Both the position numbers and the translations under genes were made by a program. A stretch of 40,005 nt of DNA from Paramarasmius palmivorus (lineage: Eukaryota; Basidiomycota; Agaricomycetes; Agaricales; Marasmiaceae): the NCBI GenBank assembly GCA_037176845.1, contig JAYKXP010000273.1, forward strand, positions 1-40,005. The letters run 5' to 3'. Under the pieces are notes generated by a model. The model ran no database searches and was not told the origin of the DNA. It was given only the letters and a program-made list of their open reading frames with translations. This document shows positions 10,043 to 20,219 of the stretch, piece by piece; positions within the stretch are counted from its first letter, which is position 1, and each line of letters begins with the position of its first letter.

Positions 10043-11211
10043 ATGGACAACAACATTGCACAATTCGTCGCTGTTACAGGTGCTACGTGCGTTCTCCCTT
10101 CCTTCCTTTAAACCTAGGGCTAACGCAGCACAGCCCCCAAACAGCCAAAAAATTCCTAACACACCATAAACGTGTTGACATCGCCATCGATGCGTATTAC
10201 AATAACCCCACTCCCCCCACCTCTTCCTCCTCCACGCCCCATTCCTACACCAACTCCAACGCAAGGCAGGGGCCGTCGACGTCAAAGATCAACGCACTGT
10301 TTGATAAATACGCTTCGCCGGAAGACAATAACAAGATCACTACGGATGGTACGATTCGATTTTGTGAAGATCTAGGCGTGGATCCGGAGGATGTGGTGTT
10401 GCTGGCTGTGGCGTATGAGTTGAAGAGTCCTAGGATGGCGGAGTGGGATAGGAAGGGGTGGGGGGAGGGGTTGAAGGCGTTGGGGTTAGTTCGTTCTCTC
10501 TTTGGTTTTGTTGGTTGGAGTACGCTAATGCAAAAATAGAGTGGATAACCTACAATCTCTATCCTCACTCCTCCCAACACTCCGCTCAAAGCTCTCCTCC
10601 GACGCGGCATATTTCAGAAAAGTCTACACACACACGTTCACGTTCGGTCTGGCAGAAGGTCAGAGGAGTTTACCGATTGATAGTGCGTTGGGGTTTTGGG
10701 GGTTGTTGTTGCCTGTTGGGCTACAAGGTGCCTTCCTTTCTTTTTCCTTGCCTTCTTCGCTTTCTTGGGTACTAACGAAATCCTGGGCAGGCGGCGCGTT
10801 GGCGTACACACCGAAAGACACCGACGGCGACGTCGATATGACTTCCCCTTCCTCAGGCTCTGGGTGGACAGATAAACACACAGAACTCTGGTTCGAGTTT
10901 TTACAAGAGAAAAAGGTTAGGGGTGTTAGTAAGGATACTTGGGGGATGGTGAGCCTTTCTTCCTTTTCTCTCTCGTTTTTTTGGGTGTGTTTTGGGTGCA
11001 TTTGGGTTTGGGTGTTTCTGTCGGGGGTGTAGTCGTTGGGAGCGTTTCGCTTCTCTTCTTGTCGTGTTGTCTTTCAGTGCTGACATCGGACACGCAGTTC
11101 CTAGACTTCCTCCTCTCAACCGACTCTTCATTCTCAAACTACGACCAGGAAGAAGCGTGGCCTAGTACGATTGATGATTTTGTTGGGTGGGCTAAGGAGC
11201 GGTTGTCGTAG
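10043..11211 (+). CDS. DCN1: DCN1-like protein (cullin neddylation co-E3)
   Basis: DCN1 proteins bind cullins and the Nedd8-conjugating enzyme Ubc12 and promote cullin neddylation. Five exons (10043-10086, 10134-10484, 10540-10727, 10791-10948, 11098-11211) sum to 855 nt, in frame, giving 284 residues. Introns are GT-AG. The N-terminal UBA-like region reads MDNNIAQFVAVTGAT, then TAKKFLTHHKRVDIAIDAYY. The PONY/DCUN1 domain follows, with INALFDKYASPEDNNKI, DGTIRFCEDLGVDPEDVVLL, a FTFGLAEGQRSLPIDSALGFW-like segment, TELWFEFLQEKKVRGVSKDTW and the C-terminal EEAWPSTIDDFVGWAKERLS. Length and domain order fit the family. An insert rich in Asp, Thr and Ser (DTDGDVDMTSPSSGSG) lies between the two halves of the domain. 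The gene is single-copy and flanked by the inverted tRNA pair. The first intron's acceptor could be placed one CAG earlier, but only the chosen one keeps the frame. Confidence 0.92.
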
Positions 11212-11316
11212 TATTCCTGTGTTTTTTGTAGTGGTTTTTGTATATGTATTTCTTGGGCGCCCGAATGCCAAGAGAGATCAAGGTGATAGGGGGGTGAAGA
11301 GGTGAGGAAGGCAACC

Positions 11317-11411
11317 GCCCAAGTAGCACAATGGTAGTGCGTTGCTTTCCTATCCATCTGTTTAGCGTGAATGTGAAGGCAAAGGTTGTGGGTTCGATCC
11401 CCATCTTGGGT
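11317..11411 (+). tRNA. tRNA-Arg(CCT) with intron, second gene
   Basis: The mature part is identical to the tRNA at 9608-9697, including anticodon CCT. The intron after position 37 is 24 nt and has a different sequence (TCCATCTGTTTAGCGTGAAT is its first part). Identical exons with unlike introns point to selection or conversion acting on the mature tRNA only. Confidence 0.88.
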
Positions 11412-11549
11412 TGACTTTCCATCATTTGGTACAGCTTTTTTTCGTTTCGTTTCTATTGAAGCGTACGCGTGCTTGATTGGAATTTGGAACTTGGGCTTGG
11501 GCGCCTGATTCTCTTATCTCTTGACCACTCCAACCATCGCAAACCTTCA

Positions 11550-13990
11550 ACGTTGATTCGGAATTCCGTCACGTCGACTTGTCTGGGCTTTGAAGATGGA
11601 GGACGTTATACACCGTGACTTGGTTGAGGTATGTTGTCCTTTGCTTTTTTTTGGAATAAGTATGTACTTACCCTCAGATCGAACGCCTCTATGCCGAACA
11701 CCTCTCGATGTCACATTACAAGGGCCAGTCTCACGAACCACCGCACTTGAAGCTTGAAACGTCGTCGTCATTTTCACTTGAAAGTCGACGCGTCAACGTC
11801 TTCTCAGGAATCCCGGGCCCAAACATTAACCATTAACCACTGCGTTCTTGGGATCTCCGACGTTTGGGTTATTTTCCAAGGACCAAATACTTCCGAGGTC
11901 CGCTTTCGTTTCTGCCAGTGGGCCCGTGTTTCTGCTCTGAATACACTTCCCTCATAAACTTTAACGACCTCGATTCCGAAATTCGACTATTGTTAGGTCT
12001 GGGGTTTGAAATCTGAAAAGCTAAAGTTGTTGAGGGATGCATATGGTTGGACTTTTTCGGGCTAATTTGTGTGTTCAGAGTCAGAGGTATGTTCAAGTTG
12101 TCGCTTCCTTTTGCCCTCGGTTCGGACGCTGAGCTCGTTTACTTGGGATTAGGACAATATACGGATTTTTGAACCAAAACGCCTCACCGGCACTTGTCAC
12201 AATCGTTCTGTACCTCGACCGAGCCAGTAGATCAAACGCCCAGGCTGAGATTCTGAATTCAGATATCCTTTTTTTTCGCAAAGTGTTTGGGTTGGGTCTG
12301 GGTTTTGAAGGGGGGATGTTGAAAGAGGTATGTTGCCTTTTTGTTTTGCCATCGGATTGGACGCTGACCTTGACAAGCTGCTTTCAGACCGCATCGTCGA
12401 GTCTATGCCGAACGCCTCTCAATTAGTCTGCGGCACTTGAAACGAACTGTGTCGTCGTTTTCACTTGACGCGTCTTCGTCTTCTTTCTCAGCAATCCCGG
12501 CTTATGCAACCCCTGGCCATTCCTGCCTTTTCCAAGCCATTTCTTCACCCATATCTCCTTCATTTGGATAAGATCTCCGACGTTTCTTGAATCTTGCTTG
12601 GACAGGAAGAACCTACGAGCCCATCACAAACCTTGATTCCGAATTCGAGGGGTTAGCGCGACGTTCCTGATTTCCTCTCGACTTGGTTGTGGGGAGTGTT
12701 TGTGTTAGGTCTGGGGTTTGAGTACTGAGTATTGAGTTATTGAGGGGGATTTGGATGCTCTCGTGTGTTCCGAGTCAGAGGTATGTCCAAGTTGTCTTTT
12801 CCTTTTGCCCTCGGATTGGACGCTGAGCTCGTTTACTTGGAATTAGGATTTTTGAACCAAAAACGCTTCACCGGCACCTAGAGGGAAGAATCGTCTCATC
12901 CTGTCGCTCAGGTCTCGCACACCCGGTCTGTCACTAGCCGTCTGTACTCAATACCGCAGTGATAAGCGCCTGACTCCCTTGTCCCAACTGCCTTACCAAT
13001 ACCACTTCAAACGACTTGAATGAGAAGTGAAGGTTCCTGGGTTGTGGAGAGTGAAGTAGGACGAAGTTGTTATTTTCACTGTTGAGGTAGTAGTACGTTG
13101 CCTTTTTCTTTTGCCCTCGGATCGACTGCTGAGCTCGCCTCAGATCTCAGACTTGGAGTCACCACATCGTCTCTATGCCGTCGTCGAACACCTCTCAATG
13201 ACATCCAATTGCAAAGGCCAGTCTGCGGCACTTGAAACGTTGTGTTGTCGTTTTCACTCTCGGACGCGTCTTATTCTTCTCAGCAAACCCCGTTCCTGCT
13301 GTTCTTCACTTTAGGTTTGGGTTAGCTTTCCAAGGACCGCTGCCTTTAATGGACCCTGGCGCAGTTTTGATTTGGGTTAGTCGTATGTTAGTTTCGTTCA
13401 GTTACCCGACTGCGTTACGAATTATGAACCCAGGCTCCAGCAACAAACCAAACGCCCCGGACACGGCAGCTTGGGTTGGGTCTGGGTTTTGAAGGAAGGA
13501 GGTTGAAGGAAGGGTGGTTGAGGTATGTTGCCTTTTGCTTTTGCCCTCGGATTGGACGCTGAGCTTGGACAAGTTGCTTTTCAGACCGCATCGTCTTATC
13601 CAGTCGGCGCCGAAATCGAACACCTCTCAATTGCAAGGGCCAGCCACTGCATTTGGAGCTTGAAATGTGGTGTCGTCATTTTCACTTGAAGTGGACGCGT
13701 CTTCGTCTTCTTCTCAGCAATCCCAGGCCCTTCTCTACCTCAGTTTCCAAGCCTTTTCTTCACGGAGTCAGATGTCTATACCTCCAAGTTCCTCATTCTT
13801 GGAATTTGAAATTGGATCTCCGACGTTTCTGGGTTGGACAGGCTCGGAATACATTATCCCTGCCCTTGCCGATGCACTCCGCCCATTGTTCAACGTTCAC
13901 TGCAATTCTGAAATCCGAATTCGATCCTTGCGGGAAGGGGCGAAGGATGTTGGACTCGGAGTGTTGAGTCGCCTCAGATCGGACGCTGAG
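11550..13990 (+). repeat. R repeat array (about five or six degenerate units)
   Basis: Each unit has the order GGTTTTGAAGG-like lead, GGTTGAGGTATGTTGCCTTT, TTTTGCCCTCGGATTGGACG, GCTGAGCTTGGACAAGTTGC, CAGACCGCATCGTC, GCCGAACACCTCTCAATT, CACTTGAAGCTTGAAACG, TTTTCACTTGAAG, GACGCGTCTTCGTCTTC, TCAGCAATCCCGG. Units start near 11620, 12325, 13083 and 13519. Variants starting GAGGTATGTTCAAGTTGTCG or GAGGTATGTCCAAGTTGTC lie near 12090 and 12780. The GTATGT...CAG part looks like an intron, which would make the following text an exon with HLSIARASLRHLKLE-like coding. Frames do not persist, so I treat it as a decayed, repeated exon-like module of unknown origin. No functional gene is supported here. Confidence 0.6.
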
Positions 13991-14724
13991 AACCAAAAAC
14001 CACCTCCGAGTCACTAGTGCGTACGGGTACGGCCACACCGTTCACGGCGTACAGTGGTGATTCGGGACTCGGGAGGCGTTTGGTGTGGCTCGGGCTTCAA
14101 GCTTCATCTTGCAAACTGGCTTGATGTTTTTTTGAAGCCGGAGGTTTCGAACCTTTCCAGACAGGGTAGATTGCGAACCCGCTCATCTTATTGATTGATT
14201 GTGAGTTGTTTCATGACGCATTACATTTACTCCATACTGACCAGACCAGGTAGATTCTTATCCAGCTTTCAAAAGTTGTCGGAGATGAAGAGATATGAAA
14301 GGTGAGTACTCAGTTGTTCCTAGTCTTCTGTCCGTTTTCTCATATTCACTGGCAATGGCACAGTTTTAAGACCGCGACTGATGGACCTGAGCGCGTTTCA
14401 CGGTCATGTGGCCCGTATCGCGTCTCTGGAGCACGGACGTTGCCTCATTCGCCTGGTTCACATCCTCATTCATTTCCCGCCACTTCTCAGCTGATCATGA
14501 GAGTACGTTTTAGTTTGCCTCTACGCAGTGTTCAATTTTCCTCATAGGTTTCAAGATTGAAGATTATGCATTCAACGCGTGGCACAAGACATGGAACACT
14601 GCTCCCGACGAGCCATCAGCAACTGTCCTCATGCAGACAGTTCCTCAAGCGGGTTTGGTGAAGACGTTGGGACCGCGGATGAACCTTTTGGAGACTTGCT
14701 CCCGATAGACCTCGAAAATGAAGC
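13991..14724. other. Unassigned stretch between R array and W block
   Basis: No complete gene is supported. A plus-strand piece at about 14550-14700 reads KIEDYAFNAWHKTWNTAPDE and continues to MNLLETCSR and a stop. It is preceded by an acceptor-like TTCCTCATAG, so it may be a terminal exon of an unknown gene. A further fragment at 14380-14500 is open but unrecognised. Confidence 0.3.
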
Positions 14725-15420
14725 TTGGAGTTACCGAACAACTGTATAGTCGTAAATCTTAGGTTTGGTCACTCACTATCCATCATTTATCTGTGCCCGA
14801 TTCATGCTCTTTTTGAGAAGGATTACGGGAGATCTTCGGGTGCTATTGGGCGCTTATCGGTTGCTGTGTATTTGCACCATCGTATGGCCTTGAGCCATAC
14901 CTGTTACCGAACCGTACGGCGAGCAGCTTCAGACTTCAGTGCCTCTCAGATACGGGTATGGAGTTCTACGACCGGTACCATTATCACCGTACATATCTAC
15001 CCTAGTACGCTACTATTGGCTCTTGGGAATTCTGAATCATCTCATTCGTCGCAATCGTTCTGTCGCTCTGGCCGAGGTTCAGGTCTTGGCACATCTGTAC
15101 CTCGATATCTTCCAAGTTCTCAGCAATCCCTTTTTGCTATACAACCAACCGAGCTGCCTTTTCTCCGTGAAGACCGGTGCCGAGAATCAATCCTTGCAGA
15201 GCCCGAAATAGCGCTTGCTGTGACTACAGCTCACGAGAGGTTCGGTATGTTGTTCCAAGTACTTCCTGCGGCAGAGATGCTCAACACTTTGGTGGCGGTG
15301 GGGAGGATACCATGCGCTGACGTGATTGTCTATTGGGTGCTTTCGGCTGGTGTTATCAACCGTTTTCACTTGGAATGGATGTGTGGTTGGAAGTGAGATA
15401 ATTAGACACAACCCAGTGTA
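14725..15420 (+). repeat. W block, right copy: unidentified duplicated sequence
   Basis: This is the second copy of the block at 1560-2510, in opposite orientation. A 223-codon plus frame spans most of it and a shorter alternative frame at 14939-15211 covers the middle. The similarity to the left copy changes frame repeatedly, so neither is clearly the real protein. Shared pieces include EDRCRES and YWVLSAGVINRFHLEWM. It sits directly downstream of Z copy B (convergent). The family is not recognised. Confidence 0.4.
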
Positions 15421-15563
15421 ATCAAGAAGTCGAGTTATCTCATTTTCTGCAGATAACAGCTGGGCCGCTTGGAAGGACATTATAATTTATTTGGAAAGGC
15501 GGATTAAATACAACAACTGAATAAATAGGAAAGAGCTAGACTATGAATATATGCTAGAAGGAC

Positions 15564-17271
15564 TCAAAGACTGCTCTCGTCGTCTTTGTCTGAGTCGGCC
15601 TTTGGATCTGGAGGTACGACTGCAGACCGGGAGATGTCTAGGATGGGGCCGGTGCTGACAGGAAGCTCTGTGTTGGCGCGGTCCCCAGCATGAAATGTTG
15701 ATATACAGCTTTTGGTGTCTTCAATTGCGATACCGAGGCTTGTGCGTACGATTACGAGGGTCGGAGCGATTCCCTAGAAGAGTGCCCTATATGGGTCGCC
15801 GCGGTAGGTGTATTGAGAGGAATATGTACTCACGGCAACTTGGTGGAGAGAATAATGTGCGGCAGTCAGAAGTACGATATTGTTAACATACAGAGCCACA
15901 GTATCGGATCTTGATCCATAAAAATAGCTTCCAATGTATATCCCTAGCACGGTTGGATATATGAGCCTGGATTCCAATCTAAGAAATTGTTGAGTTTAGA
16001 CTGTGTCCCTGCCGGAGAATTCAGGTAGCCAGAGTACGCACGTTATAGCAATAACAGTTTTGTACATATTTTTGGAGCCCTTTCCGACATATTTCATTGT
16101 CTCACGACTGATGTAGATGATTCTTCCCGCTAATGGAGAGAAATTTGGTCCAGGTAAGACGACATAGTTTTTCTCTAGAGGGGATGATAATGCAAACCTA
16201 TTAAAGATGTCAAAAGTACATTGGAAGCAATGGTGCATCCAAGGAAGGAAAAATACAAGGGAAAGCCCACTGCTGGGTTCTTCCCAAAACCCGTGGATAC
16301 CATTGTCGCCGGGCCTATGCTGCCATCGACAAAGGGGCTAAAGGCGATTGAAATAGCTGCACAGACTCAGAGGAGGTTTAGTGTCATGCTCCCATCTGAA
16401 TTTCGGGATCCACTCACTATTGCCCGCAATACAGAGTAAAAGGGGTATAGCAATAATACGCTTGCGCCGTCCCCATAACAAATAGCATCTCCATATCTGT
16501 CCGTGAGCACGAATCAGCACTCAAAATGAACATTAAAGAGCAGTAATTTTGTTTACCAGTATTGAATCTGCAATGATACTGTTTTGAGTCCTGATGTTGA
16601 GACGCACTGTTCTTCAACTTGTATATGAGCAGCAACTCACTTTGATACCAAAAGTAGGATCATCCTAGAGGTATTGAGGTAGTTGACGTGAGGACTGAGG
16701 GGTTATAACTTCGTTAGGGGTCTCCAAGTTGCAAATGAAATCAGAAAGAATGTTAAACCTACTCATTTACATCGAAGGAGTGCCAGGTGTTCAAGTTTGC
16801 TGCAGACTCTAGGTCCCATTCCAAGACTTTGGTGATGCGTATCCACTCAGCAATTGTACCAAGGATGAGAGCCGCAGTAGCTAGTATGAAGAGTGCTATG
16901 ATAGATAAACAATGTAGACGAAATCGACCACATTTCCGCTTGGAAAGAATGCGAATGCAGATCCCAAATAGGACAATGTATACACCTAAATTGAGACCTT
17001 ATCAGGGAGGTACCTGTGAGTTTAGCATGTTAAACATACCATATATGAGATATTGCATCTAAGATGACCTATGTGAGTCTCAAGCTAATCTCCTGAGAAG
17101 CAGTACTCAGAAGCTTACAGCAAGAAAGATAGTAAAATGGGCTATAGATTGGGCATTATTGTCCTTTATGTCTTGCATCTCCCAAGCATCCTAGCATTGG
17201 GCATTGAGTATATGTATCATGCAGAGTTTCAGACAAAACAAAGGAGCATTCACCATCTTGCATTCAACCAT
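15564..17271 (-). CDS. Z gene, copy B: seven-helix integral membrane protein
   Basis: The minus-strand splice structure parallels copy A. Conserved exons read VYIVLFGICIRILSKRK, LNTSRMILLLVSN, IIADSIL, IWRCYLLWGRRKRI, a helix-4/5 exon with PLYFSFLGCTIASNVLL, AGRIIYISRETMKYVGKG, LESRLIYPTVLGIYIG and GIAPTLVIVRTSLGIAIEDT. The tail ends at TGA 15564-15566 after an acidic PKADSDKDDESSL. The 5' end is the least certain part: I place a six-codon first exon (MVECKM) at 17271 and a second exon beginning DAWEMQDIKDNNAQS. The fourth intron carries an in-frame stop, unlike in copies A and C. This copy is the most diverged from A, C and D and shares the ELP-STGP-LDISRS tail pattern with copy E. No frameshift was found. 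Function is unknown, as for copy A. Confidence 0.75.
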
Positions 17272-17543
17272 GTCGTATTTGATCTTTCTTTTGAGAAACA
17301 GACCAGCAATTGCAAGCTTGACTTTGGGGATTACCCTGTAGTAGATAGAACTGTTCAATAAGTATCTTGAAGAGAGTGTTATGTGCTGCCAGGCTCCTAC
17401 TTGATACAACAATGAGTTGATGGATCCAATGCACTGAACTGACCTTTTAAGAAGGTGGATCACAATCAATGGCAGTGGATTGACAAGCTGTTTAGCCTTG
17501 AGACAATGAGATCCACAAACAGAAAACAAAGGAAATAAACCCA

Positions 17544-19205
17544 CTAGGTATGCCACAAGAAGGGGTGGCTAATCTGATATTGCACAAGGCAAGAGGTCCA
17601 GAAGCTAGCAGAAGAGGGAGACTGCTGTTGATATCGCGAATACAGATAAAAAACCTGAAGATATATATCTGTCAATCAATGCGGCTAGTGCGGATGCGAA
17701 CTCCATACTTACGATCTGAGCGCTGATCCAAAGCGTCATGGGATATGCCAGAATCACTGTAAGAAGTGAACCCTCTTTCCGAAGTTCAGAACTGACAGCA
17801 GAGTCCTGAGGTTATGCACCAGGCCGCTGCGATGCATCAGAGGAGCAATGATCTTTTGATGATGGCTCAACAGCATTTCCTAGATAGTAGACGTGCAATA
17901 AGATTGGAGGGCACTGGCTCGACGTCAGATCCTGGTCTTGATGAGGTATTAGAGAGGATCTAAAGTTGCGGAGACTTCAAGTTGGGCGGGAAGAGTAGCG
18001 GTGTCCGCTTCCATTCATTTGTATAGGGGTACTTACTACCGGATCCGACTGGAGGATACAGCATCGACTGCAATTGTAAGATACATAGAAGATCAGCAGC
18101 GTTACTGTTGTTCCGATCCTGAAGCGAAAACGGAGAACTTTTACGTTGATGAGGATGAGCACTGAGATCTCTAGCCTTTGCAAATGGAGCCCCGCCAAGA
18201 TTCGTACGATAGCGACGTCGTAAATCGCACGAAAGTCATTCGTCAAGCGCTTCAATCGAAAAATGAGTGATTGTCGTTGCTAGAGAGAAAACTTACTGGT
18301 AACACGGCAAGCGTTTTCGGGCCATTTGACTGGCGGACTCCTACCACCTAAACCTGGTATATAGCTGTATATAGTAGTCCATCGGATGTGAGACATAGTA
18401 TGAAGCCCATTGGTTAGACGACGCTCCAAGAATATCACTAGGAATATCGGATACTGTGGCATATCGTCAGATTGTGATACTTGATCTTGGAACGTCAACC
18501 GGAAAGTAGTTGATATCAAAAGCAGGTTGGTGAAGATGGTGAAGATGGATGATCATGAATGGGCTCCGGTGACATAACAATATCAAGACCAGTGTTGGCC
18601 GAGTTGCGAACAAGAACACGAAACGTTGGTGAGTCAAGTGTGAGCTACTGCTGTTGGGGCTCCTCGAGCAGGGGGTCAAGAGATGACCTAGTTCCGTGTT
18701 TGAGTATAACAATAACCGGGCACGAGTACATTGCCTGCTTCGATTGTCTAGGTTTGAACCAAAATATGCTCAGCTTCCGGTGCTTATTTCGGCCTCTTTG
18801 CGCCTTTGGTCGACAAAGAAAGGTGAATGCTACAGCTAACACCGCTCTACAGACAATCCAATACAGGATCTTTGAGTATCCTGCCTTTGAGGGAAAAGAT
18901 ACTTGAGCTCACCAGGAGTATACGAGTTCCTAGCGTGGTGAATGCATTATTGGTGACCGAACGAGTCTATTATTAAGCGTCTGAAGGGAGTCTTTGGGAT
19001 GCAAAAGCAAGTCTTGAAATCATTCTATTATAGCTGCATAATCGAAGAGACCGTACGTGCGATTTTAAGCCGTTGCGATGAGGAGAACGATGGGAGAGAG
19101 GGAAGAGAAAAATAAGCGCCCAACTGCTCAAACACCCTTCCCCGCGACCGCCATCATCATCGACGGCTTTCAAATTCAACTTTGTCACTACAGCGTTCAC
19201 ATTCG
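17544..19205 (-). pseudogene. X block, copy 2
   Basis: Counterpart of 3250-4719, lying upstream of Z copy B in the same orientation. The best-kept piece is an open 92-codon segment (17977-18255) reading IYDVAIVRILAGLHLQRLEI, then LINVKVLRFRFRIGTTVTLL. Where copy 1 codes QAWVVGV, this copy has TAG in place of TGG (near 18350), so in that frame it is broken. The start region (19030-19205) is the near-identical 5' block, and it abuts the divergently placed EXPERA-like pseudogene at 19430. Confidence 0.4.
19030..19205 (-). promoter_or_regulatory. Highly conserved 5' block of X, copy 2
   Basis: Near-identical to the 5' block of X copies 1 and 3 (see 3259-3440). On the plus strand it reads AATAAGCGCCCAACTGCTCA and onward. 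It lies between two divergent units (X leftwards, Y rightwards), so it could have served as a shared promoter. Confidence 0.4.
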
Positions 19206-19429
19206 CCGCGATGGAATGGGGTCGACTGCCTCATGCGACGCCTTAATTGGACAAGATTCTTGCGCAGAATACAAAATCCCCTCGATTCCCAAAGTTTTCG
19301 CAAGCACACTGCCTGGGCTCAGGAGTAGGCTTTTTCGCCCCAACGTGCACTATCCGAATTGCAGAATCGAATGGCATTGGCTTAGGGTGCTCATGCGAGG
19401 CATTTGACCGTTGAGAGGATGGAAACGGC

Positions 19430-20219
19430 TCTCTGACCACCAAATCCAACATAGCCGGCCCAAACAGCTCCCCAAAAATCATCACCACCTCCCCAACCCC
19501 ATAAACCCCGCCCAAACCACGCAAACACACCCTAGCCTCCCTCTGGTTCATCTTAACACTCCCCATAATCCTCTGGGATGCCTCGTACTGCCTCCTTCGG
19601 GTTCGGTCGATGTTCGGCGGGGATCTCCACTTCCTCTGGGAACCGTATTCGATTTAGTCTACGGGGCTCACACATGGGAAGAAGCAGCGAGAGGAGAAGG
19701 AGGGGGTTTCACGAATGCGCAGAGTTTGATGAATTTGTTGGAGACGGTTGGGGATTCGGTTTATTTGTTGGGTGAGTTCCTGTCTGCTTTCTTTGTTCTT
19801 TGCGAGATGACTCATGCAACTAAAATGTTGTTGTATGCTTAGGCACAAATGGGTTCACCGGTTCCCCAGACTTCCGAGTGTGTTAGGTCCTAGTAGGCTT
19901 CTTGAGCGCAGGACTGACGCTGGCGAAGACGGTGTTGTATTCAAGGGCGCAGGTGCTTCCTCTCCTTCTTATCACTTCCTCACTCAACTAACTTCACCTT
20001 TATCTCCTTCCTAAACGAAAACCTAAATGAAAACAGGAATACTACTGCAACTTTTGCGCCATAGGCCACAACGACCTCCGAACACTCATCTTATTCTGGG
20101 TTATCCCTAATGGGTTGTGGATCGTGTTTCCTTCCTTCATTGTGTGGACTTTGGGCAAGGATCTTGTGAGGTGGTTGGATTGGGCGGAGAGGAAGGCAAT
20201 GGGTGAGAGAACGAAGTAG
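19430..20219 (+). pseudogene. EXPERA/EBP-like gene (Y), broken copy 2
   Basis: This corresponds exon by exon to 8276-9029. The initiator is lost: the aligned position reads GAT GGA AAC GGC TCT CTG. A TAA interrupts the N-terminal part, and a deletion removes the segment around IYQNVDLVYG, leaving WDASYCLLRVRSMFGGDLHF, then WEEAARGEGGGFTNAQSLMN. Exon 2 has an in-frame stop where MRWVLIG should begin (TGFTGSPDFRVC then TAG). The last exon (20038-20219) is still open and nearly identical to the intact copy (EYYCNFCAIGHNDLRTLILF to the stop). It is clearly non-functional as a whole. Confidence 0.8.

Noticed and set aside
11192..11425. Minus-strand 77-codon frame over the second tRNA
   Set aside because: It overlaps a well-formed tRNA-Arg and has no coding features.
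14725..15396. 223-codon frame as an intact gene
   Set aside because: Similarity to the left W copy switches frames several times, so the single long frame is probably chance.
18559..18906. Plus-strand frame opposite X copy 2, resembling part of a STE3 pheromone receptor
   Set aside because: Only a short QYRIFEY-like piece is suggestive, the order of other receptor motifs is missing, and the frame is not open in all X copies.
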